Virus record (IMG/VR): IMGVR_UViG_3300047462_000110
Coordinates: 1 to 60,898 of that record
DNA from: a virus
Strand: one strand, 5' to 3'
Length of the DNA: 60,898 bases
Below the pieces are notes generated by a model that saw nothing but the letters and a program-made list of their open reading frames with translations, did no database searches and was not told where the DNA came from. Shown here piece after piece: positions 18,832 through 27,368 of this stretch (the first letter of the stretch is position 1; the number at the start of each line of letters is the position of its first letter). The position numbers and the translations under genes are program-made.

Positions 18832-19067
18832 GATCTCAACACTCCTTCCAGGGCGGCCAACTTGGTCCGTGCAATGAAACACCGGTCGGCCACCGCCCGG
18901 CATCGGGTCATTTCTTCAACAGCCTCAGCACGCAGCGCCGGGTCCGCCGCAATGGCGGCAGCCAGCGCAGCACGCGCACCCGTGCCGCTCGGCAGCCGGT
19001 TGGTCTCGCGCACGCACGCATTCAGGTGCTCATCCAGCGTCACAGCTTCCACCCGTAACGCTGCCAC
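18828..19067 (-). CDS. Small helical protein of unknown function
   Basis: 79 residues, Ala/Arg-rich and predicted all-helical. It is coupled to the scaffold candidate by ATGA. The upstream boundary is uncertain because the first start lies inside the small reading frame at 19040-19153. Confidence 0.5.
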   Translation of the reverse strand: MAALRVEAVTLDEHLNACVRETNRLPSGTGARAALAAAIAADPALRAEAVEEMTRCRAVADRCFIARTKLAALEGVLRS

Positions 19068-19153
19068 ACGTTGAATCGCCGAACGACTTGGCGCAGCACG
19101 GCAAGCCGATATTTCGCCGCTGGCCGGCGCAATGCATGCCGGCGATCAAACAT
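19040..19153 (-). CDS. Arg-rich 37-residue peptide (candidate gene)
   Basis: ATG at 19153 overlaps the TGA of the GroES-like gene (ATGA). The product has 11 arginines in 37 residues. Its coupling matches the style of this genome, and it fills the only gap between two genes. It may instead be a chance frame. Confidence 0.35.
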   Translation of the reverse strand: MFDRRHALRRPAAKYRLAVLRQVVRRFNVWQRYGWKL

Positions 19154-19674
19154 CAGACGAACACCGCCGGGTCGGACACGCGGCCGATCACGTCGCCAAA
19201 CGCGATAATCCGGCACGGCCACCCGCCATTGCTCGGCATTTTCGCCATGTCCTCGAACATTTCCGTGGGCAGGCTGCCGCTACCCTTGTAGCTGCACTGA
19301 ATGCCGTCAGTGGCGCGGCAGAACACCCAATCGCCCACCTTCGGCATCGGCGCATCGCCCCATTCCGCCGCCAGTTCGGGGAAGGTTTTCGGGCAGAACG
19401 CCTGCGGCCCCAGTTTGAGGATGCGCACGATCTTGCCCTGATACACGTCCTCGACGGCCTCCTTGCCGGTGCCGCCGGTATGCATGATGAACGGCTTGCC
19501 GCCAGCGCCGATGATCTTGGTCTTGCTCGGCCGCACGAACACGCCCACCAGAATGTCCTGGCCGCGCAACACGATATCGTCCAGCGAGCCGACGACCTTA
19601 TCCATTTCCTCCGCGACATTGTACACGGACTGGTCCACGCGATGCAGCGTGGCAACGGTGTTCATGGCAGACAT
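19153..19674 (-). CDS. GroES-like co-chaperonin fold protein
   Basis: 173 residues. The pattern RGQDILVGVFVRPSKTK, a mobile-loop-like segment, then YQGKIVRILKLGPQAF, then VGDWVFCRATDG follows the beta-barrel of GroES-like proteins encoded by some phages. Co-chaperonins of this kind can work with host GroEL to fold large capsid proteins. The mobile-loop IVL tripeptide of GroES is not evident, so it may be a structural barrel instead. Lies between portal-side and capsid-side head genes. Confidence 0.5.
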   Translation of the reverse strand: MSAMNTVATLHRVDQSVYNVAEEMDKVVGSLDDIVLRGQDILVGVFVRPSKTKIIGAGGKPFIMHTGGTGKEAVEDVYQGKIVRILKLGPQAFCPKTFPELAAEWGDAPMPKVGDWVFCRATDGIQCSYKGSGSLPTEMFEDMAKMPSNGGWPCRIIAFGDVIGRVSDPAVFV

Positions 19675-19677
19675 GGG

Positions 19678-19887
19678 CTATTCGTCTCCTGCTTTCCTGA
19701 TGATTTCGTTGATCCAGCCCAGCATGTCGCTGGTCGCCGCAATCACGCCGACGCTCTGCCGATACGCGGCATAGTCAGGCACACCGGCGGCAATGATGAG
19801 AATCTCGCGCGCGCGCATGTCGCTTACCAATTCCCGAAACGCCTGCGCACATTCCGATGCGGTATCCACCTTATGCGCGGCCCCCAC
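19678..19887 (-). CDS. Small helical protein of unknown function
   Basis: 69 residues, predicted helical (CAQAFRELVSDMRAREIL, then WINEIIRKAGDE). Its start overlaps the end of the upstream basic protein by 17 bp, and a 3-bp gap separates it from the GroES-like gene. No family recognised. Confidence 0.5.
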   Translation of the reverse strand: MGAAHKVDTASECAQAFRELVSDMRAREILIIAAGVPDYAAYRQSVGVIAATSDMLGWINEIIRKAGDE

Positions 19888-20434
19888 GCTTCATCGGCGG
19901 CTGCCCCGGCGGCATCGCGCCAGGTGGCGCATCCGCGTCAGGGGGCGGCATGTCGCCCGGCGCTGGCCCGGCCCCCGGCGGCGGACCGCCTGCACCCGCG
20001 CTCAACTGCCTTGCTGCGGCCGCGGCGCCGAGTTTGGCGCCCACCTGCATACCGGCGGCAGCGGCTTGTTTTTTTTCCGCCTGCGCTGCGCCGGGGCTGA
20101 TAATATTGACGTTCACCTTGGCACCGCCCTTGCTTTTGCCCTTGCCGCCGTGGGATGCTTTGTGCGGCCCGGCGCCTTCGGCTTCGGCAGGCATTGGCAT
20201 TGCCCCCCCCCTTGCCCGCTTGTCCAGCCGAGACGCCGGTGCTTCACCTTCCGCCCGGCCGCCGTTTTTCAGTCGCGTTGCCGGCTTGCTTGTCATTTTC
20301 ATGTTCACGCGCCGGTCCACCGCCGCATCGTCTTCCTGTTTCAACCGGCCGCCGCTCTTATAGCCGGCCCGCTTCATCGCTGCCTCGGCTTCGGCTTGTT
20401 CTTCGGCCCGCGTTTTGATTTTGCACCCGTTCAT
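19871..20434 (-). CDS. Basic low-complexity virion-operon protein
   Basis: 187 residues. The first half has KSGGRLK, KNGGRAEGE and LDKRARGG motifs, shared in style with the protein at 12985-13413. Then comes a predicted strand KVNVNII, an Ala-rich segment, and a Pro/Gly/Ala tail ending MKRGGRA. Probably disordered; may bind nucleic acid or capsid. It directly follows the portal gene. Confidence 0.55.
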   Translation of the reverse strand: MNGCKIKTRAEEQAEAEAAMKRAGYKSGGRLKQEDDAAVDRRVNMKMTSKPATRLKNGGRAEGEAPASRLDKRARGGAMPMPAEAEGAGPHKASHGGKGKSKGGAKVNVNIISPGAAQAEKKQAAAAGMQVGAKLGAAAAARQLSAGAGGPPPGAGPAPGDMPPPDADAPPGAMPPGQPPMKRGGRA

Positions 20435-20436
20435 TA

Positions 20437-22704
20437 TTACTGTCCCCCTGGAACAATGCCCGCCGCAGCCCGTGCCGCCCGGTCCTGATGGGCCGCTGCT
20501 TCGGCCCGATGCTCACGCGCAACCTCGGCCGCCAGCCTTAGCCGCTCGGTTTCTTCCTGCACCGCCGCAATGCGTTCTTTGCTTGCCCGGTCGGCAGCCC
20601 TGTCTTGTGCATCAAGCGTGGCTTCGGCACGATCATTTTCTGCCTGCACCGCTGCTTCCGCCGCCTTGCGCTGCGTGTCCTGCGACAAAATCTGCGCCCG
20701 CTGCACCGCCGCTTGCGCCATTGCCATCTTGGCCGGGTCAGGCGGCGGCCCCGGCGGCGGCCCCGGCGGCGGCCCAGGCTGTTGCGGCGGCAGAAACGCT
20801 TCGTCCGGCAACTCCATGCCAATGGTGCGGCAAACCTTTTCCAACACCCATTTCGGGTCCAGCACCCCAGGCATCGACGTGGCCATCTGCGCCAGCGCAG
20901 TCGCCTGCATGATCCGATGCAACTGGCTCGGCACGTTCGGGTCGCTCGACGGCACCAGGTCCAAATCCTGAAATTCTTCCGCCTGCTCCCATTGCCGCGC
21001 CGGCTTCTTGTTGTTGCGCGACAATACGCTCGGGTCTTCCGCGATCAGCTCGCGCAGCATTTCCAGTTCTTCGGCCCGGCTCGCATGCAGCCCCTTATGC
21101 ACCGCCGCCATGATCTTGGTGGATTGCTCAATCATCGCAATCATGGTGCCTACCGGAATATCCGCGGTGCCCTCGCCAACCGGCGCCGCAGCAGCGCCCG
21201 CCAGTTTCTCGAACCGCTGCACCATTTCACCGGCCAGCGCCGCCAGCGTTTGCGACGGCCCCTGATACGGCAACTCCATGATCACATCGCGGATTGGCTT
21301 GTTGCCGGTGTCGATCTCCGCGCCCTGCCCAGGCTCAAGCCGAATGTCCGTCGTCACCTGACGGCCCATGCCCTTGGCCTGCAAAAATGCCGGAAAGTTC
21401 GCAAACTGCCCCGCATCCAGCAATTGCCGCCCGATGCTCGTTAGCGTCAGTTCGCCATTGCCCAGCATGTGCATGAAGCCCATGGCATAGAAGCCCAAAC
21501 CAGGAATCATGCCGAAAAACACGAACCGCTCGCGCTTGGTGAACAGCGGATCGTCCTCGCGCCAATTGCGGCGTATCTCCACGATCTGCCGGCTGGTATG
21601 GTCAATCGCCACGCGATACGGCAGCGGCACGCCGGTTTCCGCGCCGTCCTCATCCATGTGCCAGAAGCCCGGCAAATCGAGTTCCAGATAGCATTCCTGG
21701 ATCGTGTGCTGGTAATCGCCGCTCAGGATCGGTTGCCGGCGCACGCCCTCGGTTTCGCCAATCTCGCGGTCCGTCTCGGTAATGGTCTCAACCGGCGTGC
21801 CCAGGTCGCATTGCCGCCACCACCCGCTGCGCATCAGCCGCTTTGCATCGTTCTGCGACATGCGAATCAGTTCCGTCACACGCGCGGCCGTGGTCAGGTC
21901 CGTGGCGTCCGACGACACAATCAGATTGGTCGCTTTCACCCATTCGCTGACCGGCCGGCCCCGCAGCGGGTGCCAATACACTTTCCGAAACTGCGTCCCT
22001 GTCGGCCCCAAATTGAACAGCATGCGCGAAAAATCGCGGTAATAGGCCCGATCACCGGCCGTCAGATAATGGTTCAAATCCTTTTCAAACGCCTGCGCCA
22101 ATTCGTCGCGCCCGATCTGCCCGCTTGGCGGCGCTGCATCTTCCAGCGGCGGGCCGCCATTGTGGCCCATGCCAGGCGGTGCGTTCGGCGCCACGGCCAC
22201 CGGTGGCGGCGCATCGTCTCGCACCTTGCATGGGCCATCGGCCGGCAGAAATTCCGCCACGGCATTGGCCCAAAATGTGATGCTCGCATTGAGCATCAGC
22301 GGGTCCCACACTTTGGACAATGCGCCGCCGCTTACGTCATCGCCGCCGGTTTCGGCCATCACTTTCAGGCCGAGATATTCCACCGCGCGCGATGCGATTT
22401 CGTCCCAATCGCGCCGGTCGGCTTTGTCGCTGTCGATGCCCTGCTGGATTTCCGAAGCAAGGTTCTGCAACTCGATGTCGGTCAGATGAAGCGCCAGGTT
22501 CTCGCCAAAATCATGCCGCAAATATAGCGGCTTGTCGTCCGCCTCTTCCTCGATGTCGTCTTCCGGCTCCTGGATCAGCACGCCGCCGTCAGGGTCCACC
22601 GAAATGTTGATCGCATCCCGCTCGGCCATCAGCGCGGCAATGCCGGACGGCACCCGCGTGGGGTCCGGGCCGGCAAACTGCAACCCAGGCGGCCGGTCAC
22701 TCAT
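20437..22704 (-). CDS. Portal protein
   Basis: 755 residues, typical for P22-like portals. Visible portal features: RDWDEIASRAVEYLGL near residue 98, VWDPLMLNASITFWANAVAEFLPADGP near 132, the stem region FRKVYWHPLRGRPVSEWVKA near 248, GFYAMGFMHMLGN near 410, then PNVPSQLHRIMQATALAQ. The C-terminus has PPGPPPGPPPDP followed by a long barrel-like helix. It forms the dodecameric DNA channel at one capsid vertex and is downstream of terminase as expected. Confidence 0.85.
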   Translation of the reverse strand: MSDRPPGLQFAGPDPTRVPSGIAALMAERDAINISVDPDGGVLIQEPEDDIEEEADDKPLYLRHDFGENLALHLTDIELQNLASEIQQGIDSDKADRRDWDEIASRAVEYLGLKVMAETGGDDVSGGALSKVWDPLMLNASITFWANAVAEFLPADGPCKVRDDAPPPVAVAPNAPPGMGHNGGPPLEDAAPPSGQIGRDELAQAFEKDLNHYLTAGDRAYYRDFSRMLFNLGPTGTQFRKVYWHPLRGRPVSEWVKATNLIVSSDATDLTTAARVTELIRMSQNDAKRLMRSGWWRQCDLGTPVETITETDREIGETEGVRRQPILSGDYQHTIQECYLELDLPGFWHMDEDGAETGVPLPYRVAIDHTSRQIVEIRRNWREDDPLFTKRERFVFFGMIPGLGFYAMGFMHMLGNGELTLTSIGRQLLDAGQFANFPAFLQAKGMGRQVTTDIRLEPGQGAEIDTGNKPIRDVIMELPYQGPSQTLAALAGEMVQRFEKLAGAAAAPVGEGTADIPVGTMIAMIEQSTKIMAAVHKGLHASRAEELEMLRELIAEDPSVLSRNNKKPARQWEQAEEFQDLDLVPSSDPNVPSQLHRIMQATALAQMATSMPGVLDPKWVLEKVCRTIGMELPDEAFLPPQQPGPPPGPPPGPPPDPAKMAMAQAAVQRAQILSQDTQRKAAEAAVQAENDRAEATLDAQDRAADRASKERIAAVQEETERLRLAAEVAREHRAEAAAHQDRAARAAAGIVPGGQ

Positions 22705-22939
22705 GGGCTATAACCTTTGCGTGCAGCTCCGCCGCAATCTCCTGCAACAGTGCCTCGTACGCATCGCCCAGCATTTTGGTCAGATGCGCGCACGCATGGA
22801 TTTCTTCTTGCGTGAACACGCGCTCTTTGCCCGAACCAAGCGCCCTGACCGTTATGGTGTTTGCATCCCGGTCACGATGCGTCATCCACGGATAGCGCCC
22901 GCGCAAATGCACCAGCGGATCGGGAGGCATTGTGTCCAT
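22697..22939 (-). CDS. Small head-operon protein of unknown function
   Basis: 80 residues. A short beta segment (RDANTITVRAL) followed by a helix (HLTKMLGDAYEALLQEIAAE). Overlaps the portal start by 8 bp and abuts the upstream gene. No family recognised. Confidence 0.5.
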   Translation of the reverse strand: MDTMPPDPLVHLRGRYPWMTHRDRDANTITVRALGSGKERVFTQEEIHACAHLTKMLGDAYEALLQEIAAELHAKVIAHE

Positions 22940-23310
22940 TATGGCTTTTTCATCCCAGTGTTGGCGGTTTTTCCTGCTCCCGCACGCGCCGCGTTCCGGA
23001 TTTCGATAGCGCGCCGCAATTCGACACGCGCCTTGTCATACAACAGGCTGACTTCCCGCCGTACATTCTCCAAGCCACGCAGCGTGCCAAGCGCAGTCTC
23101 CACGTTGCGATTGAGCATTTCCATGTGCGATGGGCTACCAACCCTCAGCCAGTTGCCCCACGCATCTTGTGACCACTCCGGAAGCGCACGCAGTTCCTCG
23201 ATGGACACCAATCCATCGTCCACCTGTTCATGCGTGATTCGGTCGCCGGCCAAAAGCTCTTCACGTGTTACCGGTTTCTGGTTAACTCCCCACGAGGAAT
23301 AATCGCTCAT
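22939..23310 (-). CDS. Small head-operon protein of unknown function
   Basis: 123 residues. An N-terminal region WGVNQKPVTREELLAGDRIT is followed by two predicted helices (ETALGTLRGLENVRREVSLL and ARVELRRAIEIRNAA). Overlaps its neighbours by 1-4 bp. Function unknown. Confidence 0.5.
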   Translation of the reverse strand: MSDYSSWGVNQKPVTREELLAGDRITHEQVDDGLVSIEELRALPEWSQDAWGNWLRVGSPSHMEMLNRNVETALGTLRGLENVRREVSLLYDKARVELRRAIEIRNAARAGAGKTANTGMKKP

Positions 23311-23585
23311 TGTTCAGCGCCCTCGATGCTCAGCTTCGACAAATCGATATCCAGCAGCGGCACGCCAGCGCGCACAGGCCGCGGCTCATGATCGCCGCAC
23401 CACACATCCGGGCGCGTCTCCGGGAAAAACCCGTTAATGACCGGAAACGGCTGGTGCGTCACAGGATGCACGCCGCTGCCGATCAGCAGTGGCACAGGCC
23501 CGCGCCGCCGGCACATGCCTATGGGGCGGTTTTCGCCGTGCTTTGGCGGCAGCAACCAGAATCGGCAATTCGCACAGGTTTCCAC
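23307..23585 (-). CDS. Small Cys/His zinc-binding phage protein
   Basis: 92 residues. CANC near the N-terminus, GMCRRRGP around residue 25 and VWCGDHEP around residue 63 make a likely C2-C-CH zinc site. This pattern is widespread in small phage proteins of unknown role. It follows the glycine-rich fibre gene by 1 bp. Confidence 0.55.
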   Translation of the reverse strand: METCANCRFWLLPPKHGENRPIGMCRRRGPVPLLIGSGVHPVTHQPFPVINGFFPETRPDVWCGDHEPRPVRAGVPLLDIDLSKLSIEGAEQ

Positions 23586-23586
23586 G

Positions 23587-24591
23587 TCACCACTCCACGA
23601 TAATCAGGCCGCCGACAGTCACGGCGCCAATGCCCGTGCCCGCGCCGCCGCTGCTGCCCGCGCCAGGAAATGCGCTCGCGCTGCCCGGCGCATTGCTGTT
23701 CCAGTTGCCAATGCCGCCGGCGGGACCAGGCGAATACCACGCCGCGCCACCAATGCCGCCAAAACCAACGCCAGACGTGGCGGAGGTCGTCCAGCCATTG
23801 CCGCCATTGCCGCCATTCTGATACGTGCCCGCACTTGCCGGCGACGTGCCGCTCACCGTGCCACCAGCGCCACCAGCACCGGTCGGGCCAGGGCTACCAG
23901 CGCCACCGCCACCGCAATTTAGCGCCGCCCACGTCGATGTGCCGCCAGCCCCCGAACCGCCAACCGCGCCGTCCACCGCGTAGGCAATAACCTGCGCCGG
24001 CGTGACGCTCTGCCAAAACTCGGCATACGCGCCACCACCACCGCCACCGCCACCACCACCGCCACCGTAGGAGCCGCCGCCACCGCCGCCCCACATCCGC
24101 ACCTTGATGGCATACACCCCGACCGGCACCGTGAAATTGCCGCTCGTGCCCGCGAGCAGTACAGAGCCGCCATGCGGCACCAAGCCCGTGGTGAACGACA
24201 CGTTCGTGCCGTCGCAATAATACGCCACCCAGTTGCTGTTGATCGGCACCAGCAGCGATGTGCCCGCACCCGTCGTCAGCGTCACCGGCCCGCTTGTCTG
24301 ATTTTGCACATACCCGAACTTGACCACGCTCGGGATTGTCACCGTGCAGGCATTGCCCGTCGTCGTGCCGGTGAAAATAATGCCCTGCGGCCGCGCCTGG
24401 TCCGTCGCACCGTTCGCCACCGCCAACGTGTACGTCGCCAAACCGGACAGGCTTACCGACACCGTGCCCGCAATGGCAGCGTCGATCAGCCCCATATCCG
24501 TGTTGATCAGCCCGCCCCACTGGTTTTGCGTGGCCTGGTCGCCAACGCCGGGCTGCGTCAGCCGCAGCGATGCAGTATATGCAGTCGTCAT
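23587..24591 (-). CDS. Glycine-rich tail-fibre / adhesin-like protein
   Basis: 334 residues. The N-terminal 130 residues (LRLTQPGVGDQATQNQWGG, then ANGATDQARPQGIIF) resemble the attachment region of phage fibre proteins. Residues about 165-330 are a glycine-rich region with poly-Gly runs (MWGGGGGGSYGGGG) ending VGGLIIVEW, as in glycine-rich receptor-binding tips. Its position between terminase and portal is unusual for a fibre. Confidence 0.6.
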   Translation of the reverse strand: MTTAYTASLRLTQPGVGDQATQNQWGGLINTDMGLIDAAIAGTVSVSLSGLATYTLAVANGATDQARPQGIIFTGTTTGNACTVTIPSVVKFGYVQNQTSGPVTLTTGAGTSLLVPINSNWVAYYCDGTNVSFTTGLVPHGGSVLLAGTSGNFTVPVGVYAIKVRMWGGGGGGSYGGGGGGGGGGGGAYAEFWQSVTPAQVIAYAVDGAVGGSGAGGTSTWAALNCGGGGAGSPGPTGAGGAGGTVSGTSPASAGTYQNGGNGGNGWTTSATSGVGFGGIGGAAWYSPGPAGGIGNWNSNAPGSASAFPGAGSSGGAGTGIGAVTVGGLIIVEW

Positions 24592-24606
24592 GTCAGCAAA
24601 GTCCCA

Positions 24607-26280
24607 TCAGGCACAGGGGTATAGCGATTTTCGCGGCTTGCGGTAAGCGTTCTGTTGCAGCCACTCGTCGTCCGCCTCTTCCTTCGTCTTCACCGCACCC
24701 ACGTCACGCAGCCACCACAGCGCTTGCGAAACCGAATCGGTCAGATCGTCGTGTGCGGCTTTTGGAAACGACGCAACCTGGTCGATCACCATCTGCGCCC
24801 AATCTTTGTCCGGCGCCCAAACCTGCCCACGCTCGAACATGGGCTGCGTCGATATCAGCCGCCCGGTCTTGTCGCCCTTCGGGTTGAACAGCAGCGTCCG
24901 CCATTTGCGCCGCCCGTGCAGCCGCACGATCTCTTGCGCCACGCTCGCGCCGCTCGCCTTGTTTTCCACCAGCAGAATATCAGCGCGTGTGCCGCCATCC
25001 GGCACCGCATCACCGATCTTCCCGCGCCAATCCCCCAGGCACGCACGCGCGGACCGATCCACCAGCTCGCTGAACTGCACCCGGCCTTCCCAGGCCCACA
25101 GCAGCATAAATTGCGGCTCGCGCACATCGGGCAAATAAAACCGGCCCCATACCGTCATCGCGCTGGGGTCGTTCACCGTCTTGTCGGTGTAAGCCCCATC
25201 GAGCGACACCAGCACCAGATCGACTGTCGGAAACGCGGGCTTCTCCCACAGATTCCAGTATTCGGCCAGGATAATCCCGCCGCCGCGCGGGCTTGGCGCT
25301 TGCTCGAACTGGCCGGCGATGGCAAACGATCCCATCGTCTCCATTTCGCGCGCCACCGTCCATTCCGGAAACCGCTCAGGCCAAAACAGCAGCCCCGCCC
25401 GTTTGCGCCGCCGCTCATCGTCCAGCAATTCGCCCTTGGCATCCAGCCCGCGCGGATCGTGCCAGCCAATCGACGTCGAGCAATGGCGGTCCGGGTCGTA
25501 ATGCATCGGGATCATCAGATGCACCCAATCACCCGAGATAGCGTGGCCCAATATCCAGCCGGACACATCCTCCTCATGCACGCGCTGCATAATTACCACA
25601 ATGGCGCTCGCGGTCGGATCGCTCAACCGGGTCGGCACAACCTCACGCCACCAGCGTATAACTTCCTCACGCACCGCCTTGTATTCCGATGTTTTTACGG
25701 AATGCACGTCGTCGGCTATTACACGGGACGCGCGCTTGCCTGTACCTGCACCACCGACGCTGGTGGCATCGCGCCACCCTTTGGCGGTGTTGGCATAATG
25801 CGAAGCCCCATCCTGCCGCGGGTCGATCCGCACCTTATCGCCCCACAGCGCCTGATAATCGGCGCTGCCGATCAAATCCCGGCACCGCCGATTGTCGCGC
25901 TCGGTCAACTCGGACGAATACGCCGCCGAGATATACCGCTCTTCCGGCCTGCCGTACGGCCCCCATTCCCACGCCGGCCAGAACACATTCGTTAGCAACG
26001 ACTTCATCGACCCAGGCGGTACGTTGATAAGCAGTCGCAATATCCTGCCATCCGTCACCGCCTCCAAATGCTCGGCGATGGCGTCCAGCACCCAGCCCTC
26101 GACCAGCGGCGTTGCCGGTTCCAGCACATGCCAGAAACGGCGCACGAACCCCATCAGGCTTTGGCTGTCCTCCCGAATGCGCTCAAGCCGCGCTTGCTCG
26201 GCCGCGGCCTGGATTGCTTCCTCAACGTCGTCCAGATCGTCCAGATCGTCCAAATCATCGAGATACAGCGTGTCGCTCAT
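24607..26280 (-). CDS. terL: Terminase large subunit
   Basis: 557 residues. ATPase: Walker A PPGSMKS at about residues 88-94, Walker B VIADD at 187-191, coupling motif MQRVHEED near 231. RNase H-like nuclease: Asp361 in VSLDGAY, Glu439 in LLVENK, Asp511/512 in AHDDLTD. It pumps DNA into the prohead and cuts concatemers. The N-terminus carries an acidic LDD tripeptide repeated four times, encoded by 9-bp DNA repeats. Coupled by ATGA to a 56-residue gene upstream. Confidence 0.93.
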   Translation of the reverse strand: MSDTLYLDDLDDLDDLDDVEEAIQAAAEQARLERIREDSQSLMGFVRRFWHVLEPATPLVEGWVLDAIAEHLEAVTDGRILRLLINVPPGSMKSLLTNVFWPAWEWGPYGRPEERYISAAYSSELTERDNRRCRDLIGSADYQALWGDKVRIDPRQDGASHYANTAKGWRDATSVGGAGTGKRASRVIADDVHSVKTSEYKAVREEVIRWWREVVPTRLSDPTASAIVVIMQRVHEEDVSGWILGHAISGDWVHLMIPMHYDPDRHCSTSIGWHDPRGLDAKGELLDDERRRKRAGLLFWPERFPEWTVAREMETMGSFAIAGQFEQAPSPRGGGIILAEYWNLWEKPAFPTVDLVLVSLDGAYTDKTVNDPSAMTVWGRFYLPDVREPQFMLLWAWEGRVQFSELVDRSARACLGDWRGKIGDAVPDGGTRADILLVENKASGASVAQEIVRLHGRRKWRTLLFNPKGDKTGRLISTQPMFERGQVWAPDKDWAQMVIDQVASFPKAAHDDLTDSVSQALWWLRDVGAVKTKEEADDEWLQQNAYRKPRKSLYPCA

Positions 26281-26447
26281 GCGGCCAGCACCGCCGCTAT
26301 CAGCGTTTGCGCCGCAGCCAGCGCGCCCCGCAGCGCGTCGATCTCGGCCCGCAGCCGCTCATTGCGCAGACGCAGCGCCGCATTGTCGCGCTCCAGCGCC
26401 GCAGCCTGCGCCACAACCCTGCGAAATGTGGTGTGGCCCGTCTCCAT
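26277..26447 (-). CDS. 56-residue coiled-coil protein upstream of terL
   Basis: ATG at 26447 overlaps the TGA of the upstream gene, and its own TGA overlaps the terL ATG, so coupling is perfect on both sides. The product is one heptad-rich helix (VAQAAALERDNAALRLRNER onwards) ending in a hydrophobic segment TLIAAVLAA. Could be a terminase accessory or small structural protein. Confidence 0.6.
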   Translation of the reverse strand: METGHTTFRRVVAQAAALERDNAALRLRNERLRAEIDALRGALAAAQTLIAAVLAA

Positions 26448-26617
26448 CAGATCAACCCAAGTTCGTCGCGCAGGGCTAACGCGATATTACGCGCGTGCAG
26501 ACGCAAATGCGGTTGCAGCTCGTTCGCCAAAGCGCGCGCCTCGGCAATATCAATCCGGATCGTGGTCAGGACGGCCACGAGATTACGCAGCGTTTCCGCG
26601 CTCTCGTAGCCGTCCAT
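26447..26617 (-). CDS. Small helical protein of unknown function
   Basis: 56 residues from ATG 26617 (MDGYESAETL). Two predicted helices (LRNLVAVLTTIRIDIAEARA and LHARNIALALRDEL). Coupled by ATGA to the coiled-coil gene and 4 bp from the gene upstream. No family recognised. Confidence 0.5.
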   Translation of the reverse strand: MDGYESAETLRNLVAVLTTIRIDIAEARALANELQPHLRLHARNIALALRDELGLI

Positions 26618-26621
26618 CGCG

Positions 26622-26831
26622 TCAGTGCCTTCCCACCGCCAACAGATGATCGAACAGCGCATCCACATAATCCAGCACTGCGACGTGATCTGGCGGCGTC
26701 ACGTGCGGCCGCACCGGCCGCTCCGGCAACGCAGGCGCCGCGTCCACCACCGCATCATCCGCCGCGTCCACGCTCGACGGCGCACCATCGTTCGCAGCCG
26801 CCACCCCCTGCGTCGTCTCTGTGTCGTCCAT
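26622..26831 (-). CDS. Small acidic protein of unknown function
   Basis: 69 residues: an acidic, probably disordered first half (Asp/Ala-rich), then PERPVRPHVTPPDHVAVLDY and a short helix VDALFDHLLAVGRH. Overlaps the terminase-small candidate by 1 bp. Confidence 0.5.
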   Translation of the reverse strand: MDDTETTQGVAAANDGAPSSVDAADDAVVDAAPALPERPVRPHVTPPDHVAVLDYVDALFDHLLAVGRH

Positions 26832-27271
26832 TACGCTGTCTCCTCTGCTTCAATGATCGCACCTTCGGCGCGCAACCGCGCCAGGCCAGTTAAGCGCCGC
26901 ACGGTTTTCACCGCCGCCGCCAATTCGCCGCGCTCAGCATCCGTCAGATGTGTCACGCTCAACTTGCCGTCATCCTCGCCCGACACGCCCTGGTCGCCGA
27001 TCCGCCCGAACAGCCGGTTATTGCATTCCTGGATTGCCACCACGCTGACGCGCGCGTCGTCGGACTGGCACAACAACAGCAACCGCTCGAAATTTTTGAC
27101 CGCCTCGCTCGCCAGCAGCGCCCGGCACTCCTTGCGTACCGCACGCAGCGATGTGCCATACCGCGCCGGGTTGCGTCCCTCGCGCCCAAACGGCGGCAGC
27201 AGCGCACCGCCATGAGCCTGCGGTATCAACCGCCGCGCCGGATCGACCGGCTTGTCTGCATCGTCAGTCAC
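26831..27271 (-). CDS. Putative terminase small subunit
   Basis: 146 residues, GTG start overlapping the end of the 34-residue membrane peptide. The central helices (SLRAVRKECRALLASEAVKN, then LLLLCQSDDARVSVVAIQE and CNNRLFGRIG) have the two-helix pattern of small terminase-like proteins with ARM-type repeats. It lies just ahead of terL with three tiny genes between. No DNA-binding motif could be assigned with certainty. Confidence 0.5.
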   Translation of the reverse strand: MTDDADKPVDPARRLIPQAHGGALLPPFGREGRNPARYGTSLRAVRKECRALLASEAVKNFERLLLLCQSDDARVSVVAIQECNNRLFGRIGDQGVSGEDDGKLSVTHLTDAERGELAAAVKTVRRLTGLARLRAEGAIIEAEETA

Positions 27272-27368
27272 GCGGCGGCCACCTCAAACAAATAACGACG
27301 CACGCCAGCGGCACACACGCGAGACACGCCAACACGACGAGATAAAGCGCGTCCAGCAGGTCAATCAT
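27264..27368 (-). CDS. 34-residue membrane peptide
   Basis: ATG at 27368 overlaps the glycosyltransferase TGA (ATGA), and the stop overlaps the GTG start of the next gene by 8 bp. The product is one hydrophobic helix (ALYLVVLACLACVPLACVV) with a charged C-terminus. Precise coupling on both sides argues that it is real. Function unknown. Confidence 0.5.
   Translation of the reverse strand: MIDLLDALYLVVLACLACVPLACVVICLRWPPRD

Noticed and set aside
26200-26275. 9-bp repeat at the terL start as a regulatory array
   Set aside because: It encodes the in-frame LDD repeats of the terminase N-terminus; no sign of a separate role.
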